Assembly (NCBI GenBank): GCA_021773565.1 | Contig: JAJFJZ010000020.1 | Coordinates: forward strand, 186,001 to 250,000 | Direction of reading: 5' to 3' | Length of the DNA stretch: 64,000 nt | Source: Gammaproteobacteria bacterium | GTDB taxonomy: Bacteria; Pseudomonadota; Gammaproteobacteria; Pseudomonadales; Azotimanducaceae | Shown: piece by piece, positions 40,504 through 50,400 of the stretch | Layout: every line of letters begins with the position of its first letter | Numbering within the stretch: position 1 is the stretch's first letter | The notes under the pieces: model-generated | The model's input: the letters and a program-made list of their open reading frames with translations, nothing else | What the model was told of the DNA's origin: nothing | Databases searched by the model: none | Translations under genes and position numbers: made by a program

Positions 40504-41271
40504 ATGTCCATTCAACTTCGTCAGATCTGCCTGGTGGCTGAATCTCTTCCTGATGCTATTTCAGACCTTGTAGATGTACTGGGCATTCAAAGCTGCTTCA
40601 TTGACAAAGCGGTAGAAAAATGGGGCCTGCAGAACACACTCCTGAGCATTGGTAACAATTTTATTGAGGTGGTGTCACCCACTCGGGATGGCACGGCCGC
40701 AGGGAGATATCTCAAGAGACGATCTGGAGACGGTGGCTACATGGTTATTTGCCAGGCCGACAGACACGAAACCCAGCTGGAGGTTAAAAAACGCGCCAAA
40801 AATTCCGGAGTAAGGGTTGCCTGGGAGCGAGAGCAGACACAATATCACCTTCTGCAATTACACCCCGCAGACATGCAGTCGGCTTTTCTGGAGGTAGATT
40901 GGGATGAGAACAATGATTATTGCGGGCACTGGGTACCTGCAGGAGGGCTGGCCTGGACCAGTTATACTGATCGCTCGCGCACACTCGATTTTTGCGGCAT
41001 TGAACTGCAGTGTGATAACCCTGAGAAGCTTTCTGCCAGGTGGGCGCATGTGCTGGGTCTGGAAACTACCGATAACAAAATAGTGTTGAACAATGCAAGC
41101 TTACGTTTCATTGCTTTGAGGGATGATCGCGGCCCGGGCTTGTGTGGGATCGATATACGGGTGCAGGACAAAAAAGCCCTGATAGAAGCTGCGCAAAAGC
41201 GCGGTCTTGTGTTTGACAGCACTTACATTGAGATGTGCGGGGTGAGATTTTACCTACTGAATTCCAAATAA
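40504..41271 (+). CDS. VOC (glyoxalase/dioxygenase fold) family protein
   Basis: This 255-residue protein has two VOC-type beta-alpha-beta-beta-beta modules, at about residues 3-115 and 145-250, beginning R-Q-I-C-L-V-A-E-S-L and L-D-F-C-G-I-E-L-Q. The first module has the look of the glyoxalase-like family. Metal-binding residues are not obvious, so catalysis is uncertain. AGGAGA lies nine bases before the ATG. It is probably cotranscribed with the luciferase-like gene. Confidence 0.75.
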   Translation: MSIQLRQICLVAESLPDAISDLVDVLGIQSCFIDKAVEKWGLQNTLLSIGNNFIEVVSPTRDGTAAGRYLKRRSGDGGYMVICQADRHETQLEVKKRAKNSGVRVAWEREQTQYHLLQLHPADMQSAFLEVDWDENNDYCGHWVPAGGLAWTSYTDRSRTLDFCGIELQCDNPEKLSARWAHVLGLETTDNKIVLNNASLRFIALRDDRGPGLCGIDIRVQDKKALIEAAQKRGLVFDSTYIEMCGVRFYLLNSK

Positions 41272-41377
41272 GTCGGCTGATTGTTCCATGGCCACTCTTC
41301 TCGGTATTCACCTATTCATATAGAAAGGCAATTATTGCACAGTAGTCTACATTCCGAGACAGCGGTAAGGAGCAACC

Positions 41378-41818
41378 ATGAGATACGACCACATACTTGC
41401 AGCAATCGATACTTCCGAGGAGAGCATTCAGGTATTGGAAGCAGCACAACAATTGGCAAAGGACCACAAGGCCAAATTGTCACTCGTTACCGTTGTTAAA
41501 CCCTTCATGCAGGTTTATGGAGGAATTGAGACCATTTCTATCGCAGATATCGAACGCCAGGCCATTCAGCAGGCCACCGAAATCATGGAAGCACATGGCA
41601 AGGATCTTGGAGTAGGAACGGACCAGGTATACGTAATCCGTGGCAACCCTTCCGTAGAAATTCGCAATCTGTGCAAGGAACTTGATGCAGGTGTAGTGGT
41701 AATTGGGACCCACGGTCGCCATGGCATGGGACTCATGTTAATTGGCTCCACAGCAAACGGCGTGCTGCATGGAACAACTTGTGATGTGCTTGCGGTGCGA
41801 ATTAAAGAGAATGACTAA
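41378..41818 (+). CDS. Universal stress protein, UspA family
   Basis: This 146-residue cytoplasmic protein starts M-R-Y-D-H-I-L-A-A-I-D-T-S-E-E-S and has the ATP-binding type loop G-T-H-G-R-H-G-M-G, then G-S-T-A-N-G-V-L. That places it in the UspA group with nucleotide-binding residues. AAGGAG lies six bases before the ATG. Its stop overlaps by two bases the stop of the small membrane protein on the other strand. Confidence 0.92.
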   Translation: MRYDHILAAIDTSEESIQVLEAAQQLAKDHKAKLSLVTVVKPFMQVYGGIETISIADIERQAIQQATEIMEAHGKDLGVGTDQVYVIRGNPSVEIRNLCKELDAGVVVIGTHGRHGMGLMLIGSTANGVLHGTTCDVLAVRIKEND

Positions 41819-41919
41819 ACGCTGATCTTTCCAAGCGCTATTCCCAACAGGGTTAGCGCAATAGCGCTTACGGCACAAACACCAACGACGTAACCAATAT
41901 TCAGTACGAATTCCAACAT
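41815..41919 (-). CDS. 34-residue single-helix membrane microprotein
   Basis: The frame starts at an ATG at 41919 with CAGGAG nine bases upstream and ends at a TAG at 41815-41817. It reads M-L-E-F-V-L-N-I-G-Y then a 21-residue hydrophobic helix and a short K-I-S-V end. A strong ribosome site and a clean transmembrane helix argue for a real gene. It lies 63 bases after the CPA2 antiporter gene on the same strand, so it may be a small partner of that transporter, as other microproteins are of their pumps. Confidence 0.6.
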   Translation of the reverse strand: MLEFVLNIGYVVGVCAVSAIALTLLGIALGKISV

Positions 41920-41982
41920 AGCAATACTCCTGTTCTGTGCCTAAAGAATTGCACCAATTATCTGGAGCGGCTATATGTGGTT

Positions 41983-43242
41983 CTACCTAGTTGTTAACAA
42001 AGCCTCCTGCGCATCGTATTTGGGTCTGAATAAACGAATGCTTAGGGGTACAGAGAGATTAAGCCAGAATGCCGTGAACATCAGTGTATAAAAAGCATCT
42101 TTTGACAATATGGCGTGGTCCACGTAGGCAATCTCCATAACCACAAATGCAAGCTCGGCGCGTCCCAACATTCCAAGACCAATCATCAGGCTTTCATGCC
42201 AGTGAAATTTCCCTGTATAACGAGCCGACAATGCTGCAGAAGAAACCTGCGCAAGGATAAGACAGACGGTCAATACGATGGTTTCAGGTATGAGAGACAG
42301 AAAGAGATCGGCTTCAAATACCAGTTTGGTGCCCAATACGACAAAAAACACCGGGCCAATCCAGGAAAATGCCACGTTGTCGATTATGCGACGTGTCATT
42401 TCATAGGTGCTACCACTAGCAGCTTCATCGAACTGAAAATACTCTTCTCTCAGGATAAGGCCCGCCATGTACGCACCTATTGCCGGGTGAAAGCCAAAGA
42501 AATGCCCCAGCAGAGCAACCAACAAGGCTGCCAACAGTATAATCAGGGTGCTGTTAGCGCCGTTCTGGGTAGCAAGAAGGTTTCGAATGCCAATAGCCAG
42601 TATAAACGGGATCCTTACACCATAAAGTTGTTTACGTTGCGGGAAAAGAACAGTACCAAGCAGAGTAACCAGCGCAAAAAATGCACACGCCTTTCCTACG
42701 ACCAGTAGTATAGACCCGGTACTTAAAGGCTCTGATCCGGTAACCACCGGAATTAGCACCGCAACCAGTGCCAGGGCTGCAACGTCATCGAGAACCGCCG
42801 AAGTCATTATGCCTGTGGCTGCTGCCGATCGATGCAAGCCCTCAGCACGCAATGAAACCATGGTGAGCGAAACCGCGGTGGCTGTCATAGCCAGGCCACA
42901 GACCAGGGCTATATTGCTATCGTTCCAGAAATACAGGGTTAGGGCATACGCCGTGAAAAAAGGCGCAACAGCACCAAAGAATGCAATACCCCAGGAACGC
43001 TTGATGCTGGCAATAAAGTTATTGCTACTCTCCTCAAAACCCAGAGCAAACATTATCAATATAATGCCTATTTCTGAAAACACTTCAAGAAAGGGGCTTG
43101 TTTGCGCAGGCAAAATTCCGAAATTAACAAAAACAGCGCCCAGGGCCAAAAAATACAGCGTTGGCGTCAGTTTCGTTTTGTCTGCCAACCACGACGTAAA
43201 CAAAACACCCGCCCAGATAATTGCCAAATGTATTAGGTCCAT
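41983..43242 (-). CDS. Monovalent cation:proton antiporter, CPA2 family
   Basis: This 419-residue protein has about 12 membrane helices and no RCK/TrkA-N cytoplasmic domain. The motifs G-I-L-P-A-Q-T-S-P-F-L-E-V-F-S-E-I-G, then A-L-G-F-E-E-S, and T-S-A-V-L-D-D-V-A-A-L are the CPA2 (KefB/NapA-like) pattern, the last carrying the paired acids of the ion site. It exchanges Na+ or K+ for protons. The RCK-less form suggests direct rather than glutathione-gated control. Confidence 0.88.
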   Translation of the reverse strand: MDLIHLAIIWAGVLFTSWLADKTKLTPTLYFLALGAVFVNFGILPAQTSPFLEVFSEIGIILIMFALGFEESSNNFIASIKRSWGIAFFGAVAPFFTAYALTLYFWNDSNIALVCGLAMTATAVSLTMVSLRAEGLHRSAAATGIMTSAVLDDVAALALVAVLIPVVTGSEPLSTGSILLVVGKACAFFALVTLLGTVLFPQRKQLYGVRIPFILAIGIRNLLATQNGANSTLIILLAALLVALLGHFFGFHPAIGAYMAGLILREEYFQFDEAASGSTYEMTRRIIDNVAFSWIGPVFFVVLGTKLVFEADLFLSLIPETIVLTVCLILAQVSSAALSARYTGKFHWHESLMIGLGMLGRAELAFVVMEIAYVDHAILSKDAFYTLMFTAFWLNLSVPLSIRLFRPKYDAQEALLTTR

Positions 43243-43385
43243 AATTACCCAAGCTTGTTGAATTCGAACGGTGCGGCAGAATATCTTCGATTATCTGGAG
43301 TTGATTAGCGATTGTTATCCGTAGATATACGGATGTTTACAAAAGCTGCAAACGCACATGCTGGACCTTTTATTGGGGAAAGCTT

Positions 43386-43841
43386 TTGAAACCATTACCG
43401 CACACCTATCGGGTTACGGCAAACGCCGGGCAAACCGGAACGCTCGCATTGCAGGCCAGGGGGCTGCCAGAGTTGGAAGTTGCACCACCACTGGATTTCG
43501 ATGGTCCGGGCAACGTATGGTCGCCTGAAGACCTGCTTATGTCGTCAATAGCTTCCTGTACCATTCTTTCTTTTCGAGCGATCGCCAAAGCATCCGAGCT
43601 GGACTGGCTAAGCATATGTTGCACAACTCAGGGCGTGCTGGAGCATGTAGAGAAAAAAACACGTTTTACGAAAGTTCACTCAAACGTACAGTTAAAATTG
43701 CCGCACCGCGCTGCCAGTGATACGGAACGCGAAAGGTACTTCGACAAAGCCAATCGATTGCTTCTCAAAGCAGAGCAGTCCTGCCTGATAAGTAATTCCC
43801 TATCTGCCGAATGCACTATCGAATGCGAAATAACACAGTGA
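43386..43841 (+). CDS. OsmC/Ohr family peroxidase-like protein
   Basis: This 151-residue protein has the two reactive cysteines of the family, in S-S-I-A-S-C-T-I-L-S-F near residue 58 and E-Q-S-C-L-I-S-N-S near residue 136, with P-E-D-L-L in the usual place before the first. OsmC-type enzymes reduce organic hydroperoxides. The TTG start has GGGGAAA upstream. It stands between the antiporter and the pilus region. Confidence 0.88.
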   Translation: MKPLPHTYRVTANAGQTGTLALQARGLPELEVAPPLDFDGPGNVWSPEDLLMSSIASCTILSFRAIAKASELDWLSICCTTQGVLEHVEKKTRFTKVHSNVQLKLPHRAASDTERERYFDKANRLLLKAEQSCLISNSLSAECTIECEITQ

Positions 43842-43982
43842 AGATATTTATCGGTAACGAGATGAGTTGAATTTAAAACACAGTACCAATTTCAATATTT
43901 GTGCACCACACTTAGGAAATGTCCAAGTATACCGACCCGCGCAAAATTGTAGCTCCAGAAGTGATTTCAGAAGTTAAAGAGA

Positions 43983-44456
43983 TTAGTAGCCTTCGGCAAG
44001 ACCTGTATAAGCACCATTATTGGCCCGGACTATATCATCTTTACTGGGCTTTGCTGTAAGCGGTGCCTTTGATTCGCCGTCCTTACCCATACTATATAGG
44101 TCGAAGTCAGTATTAATGGGTACAAGGTTCTTGTCCTTGCGGCGTTTTCCTTGTATTCCGGGAGTATCGTTATCGGCTAGACGGAGGTATTTGTAAGTAT
44201 TATTCCACGGATCCAGTTTTTCCCCAAATCCTATGTCGTCCAGACTATCAGGCAGCACCATTCGGTCATACTGGTATCTTTCGATCGCTGCTTCGATTAC
44301 GACTATATCCGCAATAGCCATGCCCAAATTTACACGCTCCTGATAGGCGCCGTACAAAGGCATTGCGATGGCTGCCAGAAAACCAATGATGCCAATTACG
44401 ATCAATAGCTCCAACAAGGAGAATCCCTCATAGCGTCCCTGCCTAAACACTTTCAT
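43983..44456 (-). CDS. GspG-like type IV prepilin/pseudopilin
   Basis: This 157-residue protein starts at an ATG with GAGGGA nearby. The leader ends at E-G before F-S-L-L-E-L-L-I-V, the prepilin peptidase site, with Glu at position +5. The C-terminal half has D-P-W-N-N-T-Y-K-Y and D-F-D-L-Y-S-M-G-K-D-G-E, the calcium-site loop of GspG major pseudopilins. It is closely similar over its C-terminal 75 residues to the prepilin at 54674-55162. It is divergent from the pilus operon. No gspC-M genes are present. Confidence 0.88.
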   Translation of the reverse strand: MKVFRQGRYEGFSLLELLIVIGIIGFLAAIAMPLYGAYQERVNLGMAIADIVVIEAAIERYQYDRMVLPDSLDDIGFGEKLDPWNNTYKYLRLADNDTPGIQGKRRKDKNLVPINTDFDLYSMGKDGESKAPLTAKPSKDDIVRANNGAYTGLAEGY

Positions 44457-44719
44457 ATCTTGGTCCCTCTGATATCCGAAATATTGCTGTTCGCTCGATC
44501 CAATTCCGGTATTGAACACCATACACCGATACCAGAGTAATAAAGGCAACTCTGTCGCATTCAATCCATCGTATTAGCCGTTTCGTGAACAGTTACTCAT
44601 TTTGCCTTCCGAATATCGCACCGATTATGCCGCTTGTCTTAAAGAACAGGGAATCCCCATCAGAATACATAAACTAGTTGTCCAGTCAAAAAATTATGGT
44701 CGTGGACGGGAGAAAAGCA

Positions 44720-45241
44720 TTGAAAAACAGACTTGGTTTTACACTAGTTGAGTTGATGATAGCTATCACCATGCTGGGCATTCTGTTGGCTGCTGCGATG
44801 CCTTCTTTCAACTCAATGGTTGGGGATAACCGTATAAATGCAGAAGCCAACAAGTTTATCGCCAACCTCAATTATTCACGTGTCGCCGCCTCCACACGCG
44901 CAACGGTAATTAATCTATCGCGAAAAAGTGCTACATCGAAAGACTGGACTCAGGGCTGGGAGATTTATACTGATCAGGATGCGGCTGGTAATACATCTCG
45001 TACTGTGTCTGACACATTGTTAAGAGACGTTGGTCCTCTGGACGCTGGGGTTTCTGTGAATGCCAATACTTCGGGGAACGCCTGGATCAGTTTCAATACC
45101 AACGGAATGCTGAACGAAAATGGTAACACTGTAGTAATCGCATTTTGTGACGAACGCGGGGAGGCCAGCGGCCGCGACATAACGATCAGCTTTACTGGTC
45201 GCGTGCGCATCTCTGCTCCTTCACTTGATTGTACACCTTGA
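44720..45241 (+). CDS. FimT/GspH-type minor prepilin
   Basis: A TTG at 44720 with GGGAG eight bases upstream gives a 173-residue protein with the normal short leader M-K-N-R-L-G before F-T-L-V-E-L-M-I. A longer TTG frame from 44678 is possible but would give an odd leader. The helix A-M-P-S-F-N-S-M-V, then R-I-N-A-E-A-N-K-F, and the beta-rich end match FimT/FimU. It is the first gene of the minor pilin operon, which initiates pilus assembly at the inner membrane. Confidence 0.85.
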   Translation: MKNRLGFTLVELMIAITMLGILLAAAMPSFNSMVGDNRINAEANKFIANLNYSRVAASTRATVINLSRKSATSKDWTQGWEIYTDQDAAGNTSRTVSDTLLRDVGPLDAGVSVNANTSGNAWISFNTNGMLNENGNTVVIAFCDERGEASGRDITISFTGRVRISAPSLDCTP

Positions 45242-45252
45242 GGAACAAAGCA

Positions 45253-45837
45253 ATGTCTGTCTTCACTAATAAATCTGCCGGTTTTTCCCTGATTGAGGTA
45301 CTTGTTACTTTTTTAGTATTGAGTATCGGCTTACTGGGGCTAGCTGGTCTTCAATCAACATCGATAAAACAAGGGCTGGATTCGGGACAGCGCTCGCAGG
45401 CAGCATGGTTAATACAGGAACTCGTCGAGCGGATGCGTGCCAACAAAGATGGACTGGCTAGCGGATATACGAACGCAACAGGCAATAACAACCTTTGCGA
45501 CGATGGACCTGCAAAGATATGTTCCGATCATCTGGATGATGGAACTAAAACCAACGCTGCAACCAACTGCACTGCCAATGAAATGGCTGAGTTTGATGTA
45601 TGGGAATTAACCTGCGGTTTTACACGCGCCAATACTGTGTCGGGGGCTGCAGAGCAACTTTTACTATCGGGAGATGGCTTAACACTTAGTTGTGTTGATA
45701 TTGATACAACCGATGCAGACCCTTGTACTACTGGTTCTGACTTCACCGCCACTCTCAATTGGACTTCTTTAGCTGCGGAAGCTGCCACTTCAAACGAGTC
45801 CGAAGCCAAATCCATCGCTTACACAATTAGACCATAG
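45253..45837 (+). CDS. pilV: Type IV pilus minor pilin PilV-like
   Basis: This 194-residue protein has the prepilin leader before F-S-L-I-E-V-L-V-T-F-L-V-L-S-I-G-L-L-G-L-A-G, the PilV pattern, and then A-A-W-L-I-Q-E-L-V-E-R-M-R-A-N. GAGGA lies about eight bases before the ATG at 45253. Cysteine pairs in the soluble domain are likely disulfide bonded. It is the second gene of the operon. Confidence 0.88.
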   Translation: MSVFTNKSAGFSLIEVLVTFLVLSIGLLGLAGLQSTSIKQGLDSGQRSQAAWLIQELVERMRANKDGLASGYTNATGNNNLCDDGPAKICSDHLDDGTKTNAATNCTANEMAEFDVWELTCGFTRANTVSGAAEQLLLSGDGLTLSCVDIDTTDADPCTTGSDFTATLNWTSLAAEAATSNESEAKSIAYTIRP

Positions 45838-45852
45838 GATATAGAAATTCAG

Positions 45853-46620
45853 ATGAATAGAGATGCAATCAATCATTCCGGCTTTGCGCTTATCGAACTA
45901 TTGATCGCGATGGTTCTTGGCCTTTTGTTAATGACAGGTGCCATTCAGGTAATGTTAAGTAGCAAACAGACCTTCAGGGCTAATGAGGACATATCGCGAA
46001 TTCAGGAAAATGGACGTTTTGCGCTTGACGTTCTTATCCGCGATGTTCGCATGGCTGGCTTCCGCGATCCAGCGAACGGTGATATTCCTGCATTCTTTTT
46101 GACGGATGCTTGTGGAACCGTAGATCCCTGCACAAACAATGGAGCGACGGTGGTGAGCGATCGTCTAGCTATACAGTCTGATCCGGATAACGATGTAGAT
46201 TGTGTGGGTGCAGCTATTGGTGCCACAGACCTTATTGTAAAGGTGTACAGCATCACTACAGCAAATGGCATTAACTCGCTTAGCTGTAGAACATGGAACG
46301 TTACGACCAACGCCTGGGTGTCAGCCTCACAAGCACTAATTGATGGCGTAGACAATATGCAAGTTTTGTATGGAATCAAAGTCGGTACCGATACCAGTAT
46401 CACGCAGTATGTATCTTCAAACCGGGTCGCTGATTGGACCCGGGTCGGCGCAGTGCGGATTGGTCTGCTGGTAAGTGAGGGAAATGCAACTGGTCAAGGT
46501 GAATCGCGCCAACGCGATTATGTTTTGTTGGATAGCCCCACTCTTTCATTCACTGACAATCATACCCGCCGAATTTACGGCACCACAGTGTCAATAAACA
46601 ACGCATTCAACGCAGGGTAA
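45853..46620 (+). CDS. pilW: Type IV pilus minor pilin PilW-like
   Basis: This 255-residue protein has the leader before F-A-L-I-E-L-L-I-A-M-V-L-G-L and the PilW segment D-I-S-R-I-Q-E-N-G-R-F-A-L-D-V-L-I-R-D-V-R-M-A-G-F. The domain thereafter is beta-rich with paired cysteines. Order and length fit PilW, which helps form the pilus tip complex. Confidence 0.88.
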   Translation: MNRDAINHSGFALIELLIAMVLGLLLMTGAIQVMLSSKQTFRANEDISRIQENGRFALDVLIRDVRMAGFRDPANGDIPAFFLTDACGTVDPCTNNGATVVSDRLAIQSDPDNDVDCVGAAIGATDLIVKVYSITTANGINSLSCRTWNVTTNAWVSASQALIDGVDNMQVLYGIKVGTDTSITQYVSSNRVADWTRVGAVRIGLLVSEGNATGQGESRQRDYVLLDSPTLSFTDNHTRRIYGTTVSINNAFNAG

Positions 46621-46625
46621 TCAAA

Positions 46626-47075
46626 ATGAACCAACAAAATTCACAACAAGGCGCTACGCTGCTGGTAAGCCTGGTTATGTTACTTATATTGACCCTGGTC
46701 GGTTTGTCTGCTGTGGAGAACGTTAATCTGCAGACGCACATGGCCAGAAACAGCCAGTATTCTATTCACAGCTATCAAATTGCACTTAGCGAGATTCGAG
46801 CACAACTTGAGCAGCTGGAAACAAATATTGCGCCTCTAAATGCGGCCACAATTAATGGCACAGAAGATCGATTGGGTGACGATATTTCCATGCAACCTGA
46901 CAAGTTCACTCAAACGGTTTCGTACGAGTATATTGGTGAAGGATTGCCACCTGTAGGATTTAGCGTTGACACCTTTGTGGGTCGAATCTATGAACTTGAT
47001 AGCCGGGCTCAGCTGGACAATACAGGTATTTTTTCGGATCAGACACAAGGTCTGAACTACGCCGGACCAAAATAA
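46626..47075 (+). CDS. pilX: Type IV pilus assembly protein PilX-like
   Basis: This 149-residue protein has Q-Q-G-A-T-L-L-V-S-L-V-M-L-L-I-L-T-L-V-G, the PilX N-terminal helix, which lacks the Glu at +5 that other pilins have, and then M-A-R-N-S-Q-Y-S-I-H-S-Y-Q-I-A-L-S-E. It is shorter than many PilX proteins. It lies between pilW and the small CxxC protein. Confidence 0.82.
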   Translation: MNQQNSQQGATLLVSLVMLLILTLVGLSAVENVNLQTHMARNSQYSIHSYQIALSEIRAQLEQLETNIAPLNAATINGTEDRLGDDISMQPDKFTQTVSYEYIGEGLPPVGFSVDTFVGRIYELDSRAQLDNTGIFSDQTQGLNYAGPK

Positions 47076-47089
47076 CCGAGGGTATCATT

Positions 47090-47425
47090 ATGAATAAATG
47101 CATGTGCACGATTATTACTATTTGTACCCTCTGGAGCGTAGGCGGATTTGCCCAAACGCTCAACATATCCAAACACCGCTATATTGAAAACCAATACATA
47201 GAGGTGTTATGGAATGTCGGAGAACGCGATGGAATTCTGGTTGTTCAGGATCCGGAATGTAGTAGTTGCGCTGCGCGTCGCTATTTGTTCGATGATTCTC
47301 TGGAAGTTTCGGTTGATGGTAGGAAATATGGCACTTCAAAAATGCAAGATTGGAGTACTTTTACCGGCGACGTGATTCTCACTAAGGATGAAGAAAAACT
47401 TATTGCAGTTAAACGATACGATTGA
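47090..47425 (+). CDS. Small exported protein with a CxxC motif, in the pilus operon
   Basis: This 111-residue protein has a signal peptide ending near G-G-F-A and no membrane span. A single motif P-E-C-S-S-C-A-A-R-R lies at about residue 60. The rest looks beta-rich. I recognise no family. It lies between pilX and pilY1, and its stop overlaps the region just before the pilY1 start, so it is made with them. A role in PilY1 folding or disulfide formation is possible but not shown. Confidence 0.65.
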   Translation: MNKCMCTIITICTLWSVGGFAQTLNISKHRYIENQYIEVLWNVGERDGILVVQDPECSSCAARRYLFDDSLEVSVDGRKYGTSKMQDWSTFTGDVILTKDEEKLIAVKRYD

Positions 47426-47439
47426 GTGAGATTAGAGTT

Positions 47440-50400
47440 ATGAAAGCATTACTGATCACTACACTAAGCTGTGTATTTATTTTAGCGTTACTTCAGGCAG
47501 ACTCAGCTCTGGCAGACGATACGGAAGTTTACGTAACAACTACAGTTCCATCGAGTGGCACAGTACAACCTAACGTTCTGTTCGTGTTTGATACTTCTGG
47601 AAGTATGAGTGACACCATTACCTCGATTGTCGAGTACGACAGCAGTGTGAGTTATGGTACCTCAAGTTCCGATTACTACTATTTTTACAAGCAAAATTAC
47701 GATTTTATACGCGCCGTACATAAGAACTATATTAACTGTGAAGCTCTAAAAACCACGATCGCAGCACAGCCTGGCAACCCCGTATTTAATGGGCGCGTAG
47801 CGCGCTGGAGAACTTCCCGAAGGCGGGATAACTGGCTAAACATCGGCAGCTCGAGCAAAATTGATGCAAGCCACCCGGTAGAGTGTCAGGATGACCGGGG
47901 CATACATGGGCCAGATGCAAGCAGCCCGGATGTGTGGGCAGCCGATCGCAATAACGGTCCATATAGTAGCAATAGCAACAAGGAGATTAGATGGTCAAGG
48001 CGTTCCCAGCTTATTGTTGTATCAGCGAATTATCATGATTATCTACAGAACGCAGCCTCAAGTGTCACGCGCAGAAAAACAGACATAATGAAAGACGCTG
48101 CCAAAGATTTGATAGATGATTTTAATGGATTGAATTTTGGCTTGATGCGCTTTGATCCTAATAGCAATGGTGGCTATGTAGTTGGTCATTTTACGGATAT
48201 TACCCCAACTGCCAATAAAGTAGCCATGAAAAACATCATTGATACCCTGCCAGCCAGCGGAGGTACACCGCTCGCTGAAACTCTGTGGGAGGCTGCCCGA
48301 TATTATCGTGGAGATACCATAGACTATGGAGGTGCAAGTGTTGCCGCTGCGAAAAGCGGTAATAGCTACAATTCACCGATGGCACAGTCTTGCCAAAAAA
48401 ATCACATTGTTTACCTGACAGATGGCGAACCCTACAGTGACAGCGGTAGGGATTCCAAAATCAGGAACCTGACAGGCACAAATTGCTCTCACACAAGTGG
48501 TACCACACTAAGCTCGCAAACTTGTTTTGATGATATGGCCGGCTGGTTGAATGATACGGATCACAGCAGTCTCACTGGTAATCAGGAGATTACACTGCAT
48601 ACAATCGGCTTTGATATTGAAATGGATCTGCTAGCCGTAGCCGCGCAGAAGGGCGGAGGTAATGTTTACAATGCCAGTGATGCCTCGGAGTTAAAAAGCG
48701 CATTCAATCAGATTATTCTAAACATTCTATCTACGGACAGCAGTTTTACCGCTCCTGCTGTGACCGTAAATGCCTACAATAACCTGCAACACAGGGATGA
48801 GCTTTATTACGCTGTTTTTAAGCCCGTGTCGAACCCGCGCTGGCCCGGTAATGTCAAGCGCTACCGGATTACCAGTGACGCAAAAATCAAAGACGTTAAC
48901 GACAATGATGCAATAGATGGGGTCACCGGTTTTTTCCGGGACAACGCACAAAGTTTCTGGTCGGCAGCCCCCGATGGCCATGACGTAACAGAAGGCGGCT
49001 TTGCATCCAAAATGAGCACTTCCCGCAATATCTATACTTACACAGGTTCATCAGCACCAAGTAATACCAATCTAAATAACGCTGCTCACAGATTGGAAGC
49101 AAGTAATAGCTTGCTCACCAATACCATGATGGGGCTTGATGGTGCCGCCACTGCAGCAGAGTTAGCAGAACTGATTGATTGGATGAGCGGGGTTGATGTA
49201 GAAGATGTCAATAGTTCCAGCAACGTTCACAACTTTATTGCTGACCTGCTGCATAATCGCCCCGTGGTAGTCACCTACGGAGGGACAGAGAGTAATCCGG
49301 ACGCGGTGATATTTGCGGCAAACAATATGGGTTTGTTGAGTGCGATTAATTCAGATGACGGTACCGAAGCATTTTCCTTTATTCCGCAGGGCTTGCTACC
49401 CAACGGTCTGGCTTACTATGAGGACCTAACTACCAGTTCGCAAAAACTATATGGTCTTGATGGTGAAATAGCAGTTTGGTTACAAGAGTCCAATGACCTG
49501 GACGTTACCGTAGAATCTGCGGATGGTGATCATGTCTATCTGTACATTGGAATGCGTCGAGGCGGTTCCAATTATTATGCGCTTGATGTAACCAACCGTA
49601 ATAATCCAGCGCTGATGTGGCAAATTGAGGGTGGAAGCGGAGATTTTTCTGATCTGGGGCAAACCTGGGCGAAACCCAAATTAACTACAGTAAAGTGGGG
49701 CTGTGATAGTGGTGGTAACAATTGTACCGCCAAAAAGGTGCTCATTTTTGGCGGTGGCTATGACGATATTCATGATACTGCAACGGCGGAAACGACCGGT
49801 GACACAGGTGCTGCCATATTTATGGTGGATGCGTCTACCGGCGCTCTATTGTGGTCTGCCGGGCGTCCTGTGACTCCGACGCCATCACATGATCTTGAGC
49901 TGAGTGATATGCAAAATAGCATCACTGCTGATCTAACCTTTGCTGATATCAATAGCGACGGGTATACAGACATCATATACACGGTTGATATAACGGGCCA
50001 TATTTGGCGGTTTGATCTTAATGCAAAAAGCACCGATGCATCCGATTTTGCTACAGGTGGTATCATAGCCAAACTGGGCGACTATGACGGTGATGCCAGC
50101 AACGACGTTGCAAACTTTCGCCGCTTTTTCTATGCACCGGATGTTGCTTTTTGGGCACCGCGTGGAAAAAACGCCTTTCTGTCAATAAGTGTTGCCTCCG
50201 GTTACAGGGCTCATCCGCGAGACACGACGGTTTCCGATCGCATATACACGCTATTTGACGACAATGTTTTCTCACCCCCAAAAGATACCCTGGGAGTGAT
50301 TGACTATACCGTATTAGATCCAAGCGATACAGATCCACTGGATGAAAGTGATTTGTTTGATGCCACAACCTTATTGGCAAATAAATACGGGAACGCGCCC

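Noticed and set aside
42115-42708. 197-codon plus-strand frame opposite the CPA2 antiporter
   Set aside because: Composition is rich in Lys, His and Gln without any motif, while the other strand has a full antiporter.
44640-44665. GGGAATCCC palindrome ahead of the fimT-like gene
   Set aside because: It is only nine bases and such short palindromes are expected by chance.
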